DNA from: Arthrobacter sp. Leaf337
GTDB taxonomy: Bacteria; Actinomycetota; Actinomycetes; Actinomycetales; Micrococcaceae
Assembly (NCBI RefSeq): GCF_001423745.1
Contig: NZ_LMPC01000002.1
Location: 135,260-199,259 of the forward strand
Length of the DNA: 64,000 nucleotides
Direction: 5' to 3'
The translations under genes and the position numbers were made by a program. Every line of letters starts with the position of its first letter. Positions within the stretch are counted from its first letter, which is position 1. Positions 8,987-17,853 of the stretch are shown piece after piece. The notes beneath the pieces were generated by a model. The model had not been told where the DNA came from. It saw only the letters and a list, made by a program, of their open reading frames with translations, and searched no databases.

Positions 8987-9013
8987 CTTGCACTCTCCCC
9001 GGGGGAGTGCTAA
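8987..9013. promoter_or_regulatory. CIRCE operator 1 (HrcA site)
   Basis: The right arm GAGTGCTAA (9005-9013) is a perfect match to the CIRCE consensus; the left arm CTTGCACTC (8987-8995) has two changes from TTAGCACTC. Spacing is the required 9 bp. It lies just upstream of a TTGACT -35-like element (9017-9022). Confidence 0.85.
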
Positions 9014-9021
9014 TTATTGAC

Positions 9022-9048
9022 TTAGCACTCCCACGGACTGACTGCTAA
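9022..9048. promoter_or_regulatory. CIRCE operator 2 (HrcA site)
   Basis: The left arm TTAGCACTC (9022-9030) is perfect; the right arm GACTGCTAA (9040-9048) has one change; the spacer is 9 bp. It sits between the -35-like TTGACT and the likely -10 region, so HrcA bound here would block RNA polymerase. The groEL start is 181 bp further on, leaving a long leader. Confidence 0.87.
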
Positions 9049-9186
9049 TTCGACGCCCGGTTCCGGCCGGCCGCGGACAGCGGGAAGGACAAGGAGCGAA
9101 AGAAATACCTTGCTGGGGTGAGATCCCATCCGCGCGGCATACAGAGGCCGCCGGTGAAGGGTCGTCCGTCGCGGGCACCGCAGTGA

Positions 9187-10857
<1,671 letters not shown>

Positions 10858-10884
10858 CCTGCCCAACCGCGCCTAGCGCACCTG

Positions 10885-10920
10885 AGTGCGGCCCCCTCAT
10901 GTCGAGGGGGCCGCACTTTT
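10885..10920 (+). terminator. intrinsic terminator of groEL
   Basis: A perfect 14-bp stem, AGTGCGGCCCCCTC / GAGGGGGCCGCACT, with a 5-nt loop, followed by TTTT. It lies 27 bp after the groEL stop. Confidence 0.92.
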
Positions 10921-11011
10921 GCGTTCGGAGGAATACTGGCGAAGGCCCCGCCCGCCGCGGCCGTGAATCGCCGGAAACCACAATGTCGGGCGGGTCTGGC
11001 AGGATAGTGCG

Positions 11012-11986
11012 GTGACGATTACTGCAGCAGCCGACGGTTCGGCTTTAGGAAACCCCGGTCCGGCCGGATGGGCCTGGTACGTGAACGATGACTGCTGGCG
11101 GGCCGGCGGCTGGCCGCACGGCACGAATAACCAGGGCGAGCTGATGGCCGTGCTGGATCTTTTCCGTTGCACCGCGCACCTCCCCGAGGAGGAGCTGCAT
11201 ATTCTTTGCGACAGCCAGTACGTCATCAACTCGGTCACCAAGTGGATGCCCGGCTGGAAGCGCAAGGGCTGGCGGAAGGCTGACGGCAAGCCGGTCCTGA
11301 ACGTGGAGATCCTGCGGGAAATCGACCAGGCACTGAACGGACGCAAGTACCGCTTTGAATGGGTCCGCGGCCACGCCGGGCACGATCTCAACGAGGCCGC
11401 CGACGACCGCGCGCGGGCTGCGGCAACCTCCTATCAGCAGGGCATCGCAGTGCGGTCGGGGCCGGGGTTTGTCCGCGCCGGGCTTGTCCACGAAGGAGGC
11501 GCCTCCAAACAGGCCGCTCCCGAGGTGCCGCAGCGCCAGGAGTCCCTCACCCTGGCCGGAAGCCGCAATCAGCCGGACCTTTTCACCGAACCTGACCTAT
11601 TCAGTGAGCTGGAGACGGATCCGTTCGCGCAGCCCGGGCCGGAAGCAGCTCCCGAAGCCGTCGTCGAGGCACTGGAGCGGGAACTGCTCAGCCCCGACAC
11701 GCGTGCCGACATCGGGCGGACCGGGGTGCTGCTGCATCCGGACTTTACGGAAATCGGCAGCTCAGGCCGGTTCTGGACACGGGATGCCATGATGATGGCT
11801 CTCGAGGAGAGCCCTGGCGCTGCTGCTGAACTGGAGATCATCGGCGCTGACCGGGTAGGACCCCAAGCGGTCCTTCTGACCTACCGAAGCAAGGACCGGG
11901 CGGGATCGTCGCTCCGCAGTTCGCTCTGGGTCCTGGACGGCACCCAGTGGCGCCTGCGCTTCCACCAGGGAACCCCGGAGGCCTAA
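11012..11986 (+). CDS. ribonuclease HI fused to an NTF2/DUF4440-like domain
   Basis: 324 residues. Residues 1-145 are an RNase HI domain with catalytic Asp8 (ADGSALGNPGPAG), Glu43 (NNQGE), Asp67 (LCDSQYV) and Asp131 (EAAD), plus His121/His124 in RGHAGH, so it should cut RNA in RNA:DNA hybrids. A low-complexity linker (about 146-215, rich in P, E, Q) leads to a C-terminal domain at about 216-322 (SPDTRADIGRTGVLLHPDFTEIGSSGRFWTRD) resembling DUF4440/SnoaL folds, which are often small-molecule or dimerisation modules. GTG 11012 has no clear Shine-Dalgarno; CAGGAT six bases upstream may serve as a -10 for a leaderless mRNA. Confidence 0.85.
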   Translation: MTITAAADGSALGNPGPAGWAWYVNDDCWRAGGWPHGTNNQGELMAVLDLFRCTAHLPEEELHILCDSQYVINSVTKWMPGWKRKGWRKADGKPVLNVEILREIDQALNGRKYRFEWVRGHAGHDLNEAADDRARAAATSYQQGIAVRSGPGFVRAGLVHEGGASKQAAPEVPQRQESLTLAGSRNQPDLFTEPDLFSELETDPFAQPGPEAAPEAVVEALERELLSPDTRADIGRTGVLLHPDFTEIGSSGRFWTRDAMMMALEESPGAAAELEIIGADRVGPQAVLLTYRSKDRAGSSLRSSLWVLDGTQWRLRFHQGTPEA

Positions 11987-11994
11987 CCCGGATC

Positions 11995-12035
11995 AGCTGA
12001 ACGGCTGCTCAAGCTGAACGGCTACTTCAGCTGAA
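11995..12035. repeat. 17-bp tandem repeat between convergent genes
   Basis: The unit AGCTGAACGGCTGCTCA at 11995-12011 is followed by a second copy at 12012-12028 (3 changes) and a partial third (AGCTGAA). It spans the gap between the RNase HI stop and the WXG100 stop and includes the WXG100 stop codon. Confidence 0.8.
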
Positions 12036-12314
12036 GCGTTGCGTATTGCCCTGCTCCGCCTGGGCGTACGTGGCGGCCGCTGAAGTCAGGGCCATGTTGA
12101 TCGAGGCGAGCGAGGCCTCCACCTTGCCCTGCGTGATGGTCCACTCGGTGATCAGCGCCTGGAAGTTGGTGGCAGCCGATCCGCGCCAGGTGCCCTGCAG
12201 CTCATCCAGCCCCCGCTTCATGGCCTGGACGTCCGCGCTGATGCGGTCAACCGTGGCCTTCACGTTGGCTGATTTGAGCTGGAGCAGTTCGGTATCTACA
12301 GAAATGATGCTCAT
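12027..12314 (-). CDS. WXG100 family (ESAT-6-like) protein
   Basis: 95 residues from ATG 12314, chosen because GAAGGG lies 8 nt upstream; ATG 12320 is too close to it. A helical hairpin with the central W-R-G turn (LQGTWRGSAATNFQAL) is diagnostic of WXG100 proteins, which are secreted as dimers by type VII (ESX) systems. The C-terminus has AAATYAQAEQ, close to the YxxxE-type export signal. No EccC ATPase or other ESX component is nearby, so any secretion machinery would be encoded elsewhere. A 20-bp inverted repeat lies just upstream of the ribosome-binding site. Confidence 0.88.
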   Translation of the reverse strand: MSIISVDTELLQLKSANVKATVDRISADVQAMKRGLDELQGTWRGSAATNFQALITEWTITQGKVEASLASINMALTSAAATYAQAEQGNTQRFS

Positions 12315-12338
12315 GGTCATTGCCCTTCGACGCTGTTC

Positions 12339-12358
12339 GCAAGCTTGGTCAAGCTTGC
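12339..12358. promoter_or_regulatory. perfect inverted repeat upstream of WXG100 gene
   Basis: GCAAGCTTG-GT-CAAGCTTGC is a perfect 9-bp-arm palindrome 25 bp before the WXG100 start. A TAGGCT -10-like box on the minus strand (12396-12391) would put the repeat in the 5' leader, so it may be an operator or an RNA hairpin next to the ribosome-binding site. Confidence 0.55.
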
Positions 12359-12430
12359 GGACGGCCCTGGGTGTTAGGACCGCTACGTCGAGCCTAGGAA
12401 GCGGGCGGAAAGCCGCGCCACATCCGCAGC

Positions 12431-13921
12431 CTATATGTGGACAACTTCGCCGGCTTCGCCGCCGTCGTTCTTAATGCCTGGATAGTCTGCGGCCTCGTCC
12501 CGGAACGGAAGACTGACCACCATGGTGGCGCCCCCGCCGTCTGTGGGGATCATGCGGACAGACCCCGAGTGCGAGCCCACGATGGCAGCAACGATGGCCA
12601 GGCCGAGGCCGCTGCCGCCCGTTTCCCGGGTCCGCGAGGTGTCCGCCCGGTAGAAGCGCTCAAAAATCCGGGACGCCTCGTCCTCCGGGATCCCGGCGCC
12701 GTGGTCGCGCACCTCGATGACGGAAAACCGTTGGCCCGCCTCGCCGGTGCGTACTCCTACGGCGAGCTCGATGGGCGTCCCGGGCGGGGTGTAGCGCAGG
12801 GCGTTTCCCATCAGGTTGCCCACCACTTGGCGCAGCTTTGCCTCGTCGCCCAGCATCGGCGCGGGGGACGGCGGTCCGCCGTCGAGGCCTGTCAGTGAAA
12901 TCGTCCGGTCCCGGTCGCTGGCCTGGGTGTCCACGACGGCGTCGTTGGCGAGAAGTAGCAGATCCACAGGCTTCTGCTGCAGGGGGCGCTGCTCGTCCAG
13001 CCGGGCGAGCAGCAGAAGGTCCTCCACCATGGAGCCCATCCGCTTAGCCTCGCTCTCAATCCGACCCATGGCCGTGGCCACGTCCTCCTCCTTGGTGAGG
13101 GCGCCCTGGCGGTAGAGCTCGGAGAACCCCCGGATCGTCACCAGCGGGGTGCGGAGTTCGTGGGAAGCGTCAGCGGCAAAGCGGCGCATCCGCTCTTCCG
13201 AAGCCAGCCTGGCCGCGAAGGCGGATTCAATATGGCTGAGCATCGCGTTCAGGGAGCCTCCCAGCCGCCCCACTTCCGTGGCCGGGTTCTCCACATCGAC
13301 GCGGCGGGAAAGATCACCGGCCGCGATGGCCGCCGCGGTCCTTTCCACACGGGCCAGGGGACGGAAGGACCTGGACACTGTCCAGGTGGCAATGAAGAAG
13401 GCCAATACCAGGGTCAGGAAGCCTACTCCGATGACCACAAGTGACGCGTGTTCCACGACCGAGTCCACCGGGGCCAGCGGCAGGCCGATGATGACGACGG
13501 CGTTGCGCTGGTTGCCGTCAACTACAGGCAGTGCCACGACGCGCCAGTTCCGCCCGTCAGTGCCGCGCACTTGGAACGGGGCGAGGTCGAGCCTGTTGGC
13601 TTCGGCCGGGGAGAGGCTTTCGATGTCCGGGTGCGAGTCTTTGTTGCCGCCGAACGGGAACGGTTCCTGGTCCTGCCGCAGGAGCATGAGGGAGTAGTCG
13701 GTGGGGATGTTCGGGTTCTGTTGCAGCAGCTGGTTGAAGGACTGCTGCTGCTTTACCGAATTGACGGCGACTTTGAGCTTGTCGTCCACCTGGCCCTGCA
13801 GGTAGCTGTGCAGGAGTGTCAGTGTTCCGGAACCGGTCACGGCGAGTGCCACCAGCATGAGCGCCATCATGATGGCCACCAGCTGGGAACGCAGCGAAGC
13901 CGACTTCCAACGGTGCAGCAA
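12431..13921 (-). CDS. two-component sensor histidine kinase
   Basis: 496 residues. Membrane helices lie at about 14-38 and 160-182, flanking an extracytoplasmic sensor domain of about 120 residues. HAMP (about 183-235) is followed by HisKA with the H-box ASHELRTPL (His254). The HATPase domain has the N-box region NLMGNALRYTPPGTP, GAGIPEDEA and GGSGLGLAIV. It should autophosphorylate and pass phosphate to the response regulator encoded immediately upstream. TTG 13921 lies 2 bp after the regulator stop, so the genes are coupled. The layout resembles mycobacterial TcrY/MprB; the stimulus is unknown. Confidence 0.93.
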   Translation of the reverse strand: MLHRWKSASLRSQLVAIMMALMLVALAVTGSGTLTLLHSYLQGQVDDKLKVAVNSVKQQQSFNQLLQQNPNIPTDYSLMLLRQDQEPFPFGGNKDSHPDIESLSPAEANRLDLAPFQVRGTDGRNWRVVALPVVDGNQRNAVVIIGLPLAPVDSVVEHASLVVIGVGFLTLVLAFFIATWTVSRSFRPLARVERTAAAIAAGDLSRRVDVENPATEVGRLGGSLNAMLSHIESAFAARLASEERMRRFAADASHELRTPLVTIRGFSELYRQGALTKEEDVATAMGRIESEAKRMGSMVEDLLLLARLDEQRPLQQKPVDLLLLANDAVVDTQASDRDRTISLTGLDGGPPSPAPMLGDEAKLRQVVGNLMGNALRYTPPGTPIELAVGVRTGEAGQRFSVIEVRDHGAGIPEDEASRIFERFYRADTSRTRETGGSGLGLAIVAAIVGSHSGSVRMIPTDGGGATMVVSLPFRDEAADYPGIKNDGGEAGEVVHI

Positions 13922-13923
13922 GG

Positions 13924-14643
13924 TCAGCGCTTTTCGGCTGTCCGAAGTACGTAGCCCACTCCGCGCTTGGTCTGGATGAGCGCCGGGGCGTCGGGGTCGA
14001 TGTCCACTTTGCGCCGCAGGTAGGAGATATAGGACTCCACGATGGACGCGTCTCCGTTGAAGTCGTATTCCCAGACGTGGTCCAGGATCTGGGACTTGGA
14101 CAGGACCCGGTTAGGATTCAGCATCAGGTAGCGCAGGAGCTTGAACTCCGTGGGGGAGAGCTCAATGACCGTGCCGCCGCGGCGCACCTCGTGGGCGTCG
14201 TCGTCGAGCTCGAGGTCGTCCACCCGGATGACGGCGTCGTCGTCAAGCAGCGGCTGGGTGCGCCGGAGCACGGCGCGGATCCGGGCCACTACCTCGTCCA
14301 GGCTAAAGGGCTTGGTGACGTAGTCGTCGCCGCCGACGGTGAGCCCGGTGACCTTGTCCTCGGTGTCGTCCTTGGCCGTGAGGAACAGGACGGGGAAGTG
14401 CTTGCCTGAGGCGCGCAGCCTGCGGGTCACTGTGAAGCCGTCCATGTCCGGGAGCATGACGTCGAGCACCGCGAGGTCGGGGGCGTGGAGCTCGGCGGCG
14501 GCGAGGGCGTCGCGTCCGTTGCCGGCCGAGACGACCTCGAAGCCTGCGAACCTCAAGGAGGTGGAGAGCAGCTCGCGGATGTTTGGTTCATCATCGACGA
14601 CGAGCAACTTGGCTTCGGGACCGTTCTTTTTCATACCTCTCAT
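13924..14643 (-). CDS. OmpR/PhoB-family response regulator
   Basis: 239 residues from ATG 14643, chosen because GGGAG lies 4 nt upstream; the frame is open further to 14730 without a better site. The receiver domain (about 11-125) has acidic Asp17/Asp18, phosphoacceptor Asp61 (LAVLDVMLPD), conserved Thr (FLTAK) and Lys (VTKPFS). The DNA-binding winged helix (about 145-236) has LSPTEFKLLRYLMLN and SIVESYISYLRRKVD. It is the partner of the downstream kinase. A perfect inverted repeat covers its ribosome-binding site, suggesting autoregulation or RNA-level control. Confidence 0.93.
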   Translation of the reverse strand: MRGMKKNGPEAKLLVVDDEPNIRELLSTSLRFAGFEVVSAGNGRDALAAAELHAPDLAVLDVMLPDMDGFTVTRRLRASGKHFPVLFLTAKDDTEDKVTGLTVGGDDYVTKPFSLDEVVARIRAVLRRTQPLLDDDAVIRVDDLELDDDAHEVRRGGTVIELSPTEFKLLRYLMLNPNRVLSKSQILDHVWEYDFNGDASIVESYISYLRRKVDIDPDAPALIQTKRGVGYVLRTAEKR

Positions 14644-14954
14644 GATGCTCCCAGAATCTGGGAGTTTTCTGAATGAATGTTGAGTGTCCCATGTGTGGCA
14701 CCCGGCACTAGGCTGCCAGCGGCGGTGCAACGTACCGCGCCGGCCAGGCCGATGCCGGGCTGTCGCCGACGAGGCATTCGTCAGGCGGGGCCACGCTGGC
14801 GCCCGCGGACTACGGGGAACCCTTTTTGCGGGTAATTCGTTCGGGCCGCGGAGGGTTTCCCCTGCTACCGGCCAGTACTAGAGTGGGCCCACTGAGTCCA
14901 TGAGGATTCGGGACCAATCGTTCATGCGGCACCCAATGAAGGGGAACTACCACC
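14644..14954. other. divergent intergenic region (311 bp)
   Basis: This separates the two-component system (minus) from the small hypothetical gene (plus). Apart from the inverted repeat at 14648-14664, I see a TAGGCT box at about 14709-14714 (plus) and a TACTAG/TAGAGT region near 14876-14884 that could be the -10 of the plus-strand operon. No open frame with good coding character was found. Confidence 0.5.
14648..14664. promoter_or_regulatory. inverted repeat covering the response-regulator RBS
   Basis: CTCCCAGA-A-TCTGGGAG is a perfect 8-bp-arm palindrome. Its right arm (minus-strand sense) contains the GGGAG ribosome-binding site 4 nt before ATG 14643. In RNA it would form a hairpin hiding the site; in DNA it could be an operator. 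Confidence 0.55.
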
Positions 14955-15212
14955 ATGACGGAAATACATGCGCCCGAGAGTACCCGTACGGCTGACCGCA
15001 GTATCCGCGACTGGGCTGACCTGGCTGAGGAAATGTGGTCCTACTTGACCGGCAAGGGCGCCGCGATCAACTACAACTTCATCGACATGACGGTCGAGGT
15101 TCCGCGCGACATCGGCCCGGACGCCCCGCGTGCCACCTGGAAGCTCAACGGCAGCCTCCGGGTGACCACCAGCGACAACGACGCCTCGGGGTCAGACGAG
15201 AACCGGAGCTGA
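14955..15212 (+). CDS. small hypothetical protein upstream of FHA gene
   Basis: 85 residues; ATG 14955 follows GAAGGGGA. I do not recognise a named family. The sequence is hydrophilic and tryptophan-containing (RDWADLAEEMWSYLTGKGAAINYNFIDMTVEVP), with a Ser/Asp-rich tail, and looks like a small soluble alpha/beta protein. It ends 8 bp before the FHA protein start, so the two almost certainly form an operon and may act together. Confidence 0.7.
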   Translation: MTEIHAPESTRTADRSIRDWADLAEEMWSYLTGKGAAINYNFIDMTVEVPRDIGPDAPRATWKLNGSLRVTTSDNDASGSDENRS

Positions 15213-15219
15213 TCCGGAC

Positions 15220-16086
15220 GTGAACGGATTCCGCCTCGACATGGATCTGGACTTCTCCTATACCGATGAGTCCGGAACCATAACGCGGGGAACAGCAGAG
15301 GCCGGCGGCAGCCAAGTGCGAATTGCCGTGGACAGCCTTGAGTCGTTCAGTTCCGGCGGCATGCCGTCGCTCGATGACATCCGGCCACTGGCCAAGACCC
15401 TCGCGGACCGGGGGCTTTCAGTGGTGGTTGACGGCCCGGACGGTCACATCGTGAGCCTCGGAGCCGTCGCAAGCCCGGCGTCGCAGCGGCTCATTACCCG
15501 CTCACCCCACATCAAGTTGGGGAAGCTCGGCGCGCTGGCGCCACTCATGAAACGCGGGCGGCGCCCGCCGAGATTCTCGCTGCTGCCCCCGCAGACTCCG
15601 CTGCCGCTGATGCCGACAGTCAGGCGGAGCATCGTCCGCCGTGCCACCACCACCCACCACAGCCGGGGGAGCGGCCGGCCCAGGCTCATCTTCGTCCAGG
15701 ACTCGGCCACATGGAACGGACAGGTGCCGCGCGAATACACCCTGAGCAGGGAAATAGTCAGGATCGGCAGTGACGGGTCCTCGGACGTCCAGCTGGACGG
15801 ACTGGACGGCCTCCATGCGGAAATAGTCCACAACGCTGACGACGAGTACGTACTCGTGCCGCACGGGAAGGTGACAGGCAGTGTCGCATCCACGGGTGAG
15901 TCCGTGCTTCGAACGGGCGCCCGCATCCAGATGGGACAGTGGTGCCTGGCCTATTTCCGGGAGGAGTTCGCGGACCACGGACGTCCGTTCGGCGGCCGCA
16001 GCGGCGGCGAACTCGCCTATCAGGCACCGCAGCTTGACCCGCGGACAGGAACCACGGAACGGGACGGATCGTGGGGGATCAGCTGA
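15220..16086 (+). CDS. FHA domain-containing protein
   Basis: 288 residues from GTG 15220. Residues about 172-250 form a forkhead-associated domain with the conserved RIGSDGSSDVQL, the HAEI strand and a threonine-rich loop; FHA domains bind phosphothreonine peptides. Residues 1-90 form an acidic domain of unknown type (LDMDLDFSYTDESGTITRG), followed by a basic Pro/Arg-rich linker (about 100-150). No membrane segment is visible. It is in an operon with the small upstream protein. The phosphorylated partner is unknown; no Ser/Thr kinase gene is in the window. Confidence 0.83.
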   Translation: MNGFRLDMDLDFSYTDESGTITRGTAEAGGSQVRIAVDSLESFSSGGMPSLDDIRPLAKTLADRGLSVVVDGPDGHIVSLGAVASPASQRLITRSPHIKLGKLGALAPLMKRGRRPPRFSLLPPQTPLPLMPTVRRSIVRRATTTHHSRGSGRPRLIFVQDSATWNGQVPREYTLSREIVRIGSDGSSDVQLDGLDGLHAEIVHNADDEYVLVPHGKVTGSVASTGESVLRTGARIQMGQWCLAYFREEFADHGRPFGGRSGGELAYQAPQLDPRTGTTERDGSWGIS

Positions 16087-16157
16087 CTACCGGCGGCGGC
16101 GGACGTTTGGCCTGGGATTCAGCGGGAACGGGATCCTGCGGGGAGCCGGCCGCCGAA

Positions 16158-17813
16158 TCAGGTGGCCGAAGGATTCCGTCCCACGTCCTTGGCGTCCATG
16201 ATCCGGTAGGCATAGCCCTGCTCTGCCAGGAACCGCTGGCGCTTCGCCGCGAAGTCCTGGTCGAGCGTGTCCCGCGCCACCAGTGAGTAGAACCGCGCTG
16301 CGCGGCCGTCCTGCTTGGGGCGCAGCAGCCGGCCCAGTCGCTGGGCTTCCTCCTGCCGGGAACCGAACGAGCCGGACACCTGGATGGCTACCGAAGCTTC
16401 CGGAAGGTCAATGGAGAAGTTCGCAACCTTGGAAACCACCAAGGTCTGCACTTCGCCCGCCCGGAAGGCTTCGAACAGCTTCTGGCGCTCCTTTACGGAC
16501 GTGTCGCCCTTGATCACGGGGGCCTGGAGCCGTTCACCCAGCTCGTCCAGCTGGTCGATGTACTGGCCGATGACCAGCAGTTGCTCACCCCGGTGCTGTT
16601 CCACCAGTTGCTCCACCACCATGGTCTTCGTTTCGGACGTGGCACAAAGCCGGTACTTGTCGGCGTCCTCGGCCATGGCGTACGCAACACGTTCGTCATG
16701 GGGAAGATCCACCCTGACTTCCACGCAGTCCGCCGGGGCGATGTAGCCCTGGGCCTCGATGTCCTTCCACGGCGCGTCGTAGCGTTTCGGGCCGATCAGG
16801 CTGAAGACTTCGCCTTCGCGGCCGTCCTCGCGTACCAGGGTTGCGGTCAATCCGAGCCTGCGCCGGGCCTGCAGGTCCGCCGTCATCCGGAAGATGGGTG
16901 CCGGCAACAGGTGGACCTCGTCGTAGATGATCAGGCCCCAGTCGTGGCCGTCCACCAGTTCCAGGTGGGGGTAGAGCCCGCCACGCTTCGTGGTCAGGAC
17001 CTGGTAGGTCGCTATGGTGACCGGGCGGACTTCCTTGACCGAGCCGGAGTACTCACCGATCTCGTCCGCCGTCAGCGAGGTCCGCTTGACGAGCTCGTCC
17101 TTCCACTGCCGGGCGGACACGGTGTTGGTCACCAGGATCAGCGTTGTGGTGGAGCTTGTGGCCATGGCCGCCGCACCCACAAGCGTTTTGCCGGCGCCGC
17201 AGGGGAGCACGACGACGCCGCTGCCGCCGGCCCAGAAGTTCTCCGTGGCCAGTTTCTGGTAGGGCCGGAGCTTCCAGCCGGACTCGTTGAGCATAATGGG
17301 GTGCGGCGTGCCGTCCACGTAGCCGGCCAGGTCTTCGGCGGGCCAGCCGATCTTGAGGAGCAGCTGCTTCAGCTGCCCGCGCTGCGAGGAATGGACCACC
17401 ACGGTCTCGCCGTCGATGCGCGGGCCCAGCAGGGGCTGGATCTTCTTGGCACGGCAGACTTCCTCGAGCACGGGGTAATCGCTGGTCCGCATCACCAGCC
17501 CGTGCTGCGGGTCCTTTTCCAGCCGCAGCCGGCCATAGCGGGACATCGTTTCTTCGATATCGATCAGCAGGGAATGCGGCACCGGGAAGCGCGAGTACTT
17601 CAATAGGGTGTCCAGGACGCGTTCGGCGTCCAGCCCGGCAGCGCGGGCGTTCCACAGCCCTAACGGAGTCAGGCGGTAGCTGTGCACGTGTTCCGGTGCG
17701 CGCTCCAGCTCGGCGAAGGCGGCGATGGCGTGCCTGGCTTCCGTGGCCTGCTCATGGTCCACTTCGAGCAGGATGGTTTTGTCGCTCTGGACGATCAGGG
17801 GCCCGTCGTTCAC
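16158..17813 (-). CDS. XPB/ERCC3-type DNA repair helicase
   Basis: 551 residues from GTG 17813, the point where the family N-terminus begins (NDGPLIVQSDKTILLEV); the frame is open to 17882 but would then overlap the upstream gene. It has an N-terminal damage-recognition-like domain, Walker A (LPCGAGKTLVG), DEVH box (IIYDEVHLLPA), motif III (LGLTATLVREDG) and a C-terminal RecA-like lobe with a QRLGRLLRPK motif. XPB-type superfamily 2 helicases unwind DNA 3' to 5' in nucleotide excision repair. In Mycobacterium the counterpart is Rv0861c, next to Rv0862c, the same arrangement as here. Confidence 0.93.
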   Translation of the reverse strand: MNDGPLIVQSDKTILLEVDHEQATEARHAIAAFAELERAPEHVHSYRLTPLGLWNARAAGLDAERVLDTLLKYSRFPVPHSLLIDIEETMSRYGRLRLEKDPQHGLVMRTSDYPVLEEVCRAKKIQPLLGPRIDGETVVVHSSQRGQLKQLLLKIGWPAEDLAGYVDGTPHPIMLNESGWKLRPYQKLATENFWAGGSGVVVLPCGAGKTLVGAAAMATSSTTTLILVTNTVSARQWKDELVKRTSLTADEIGEYSGSVKEVRPVTIATYQVLTTKRGGLYPHLELVDGHDWGLIIYDEVHLLPAPIFRMTADLQARRRLGLTATLVREDGREGEVFSLIGPKRYDAPWKDIEAQGYIAPADCVEVRVDLPHDERVAYAMAEDADKYRLCATSETKTMVVEQLVEQHRGEQLLVIGQYIDQLDELGERLQAPVIKGDTSVKERQKLFEAFRAGEVQTLVVSKVANFSIDLPEASVAIQVSGSFGSRQEEAQRLGRLLRPKQDGRAARFYSLVARDTLDQDFAAKRQRFLAEQGYAYRIMDAKDVGRNPSAT

Positions 17814-17853
17814 GGTGCCCAAGCCCTGATGCCGCTGGTTCGTGGGGTGCTGG

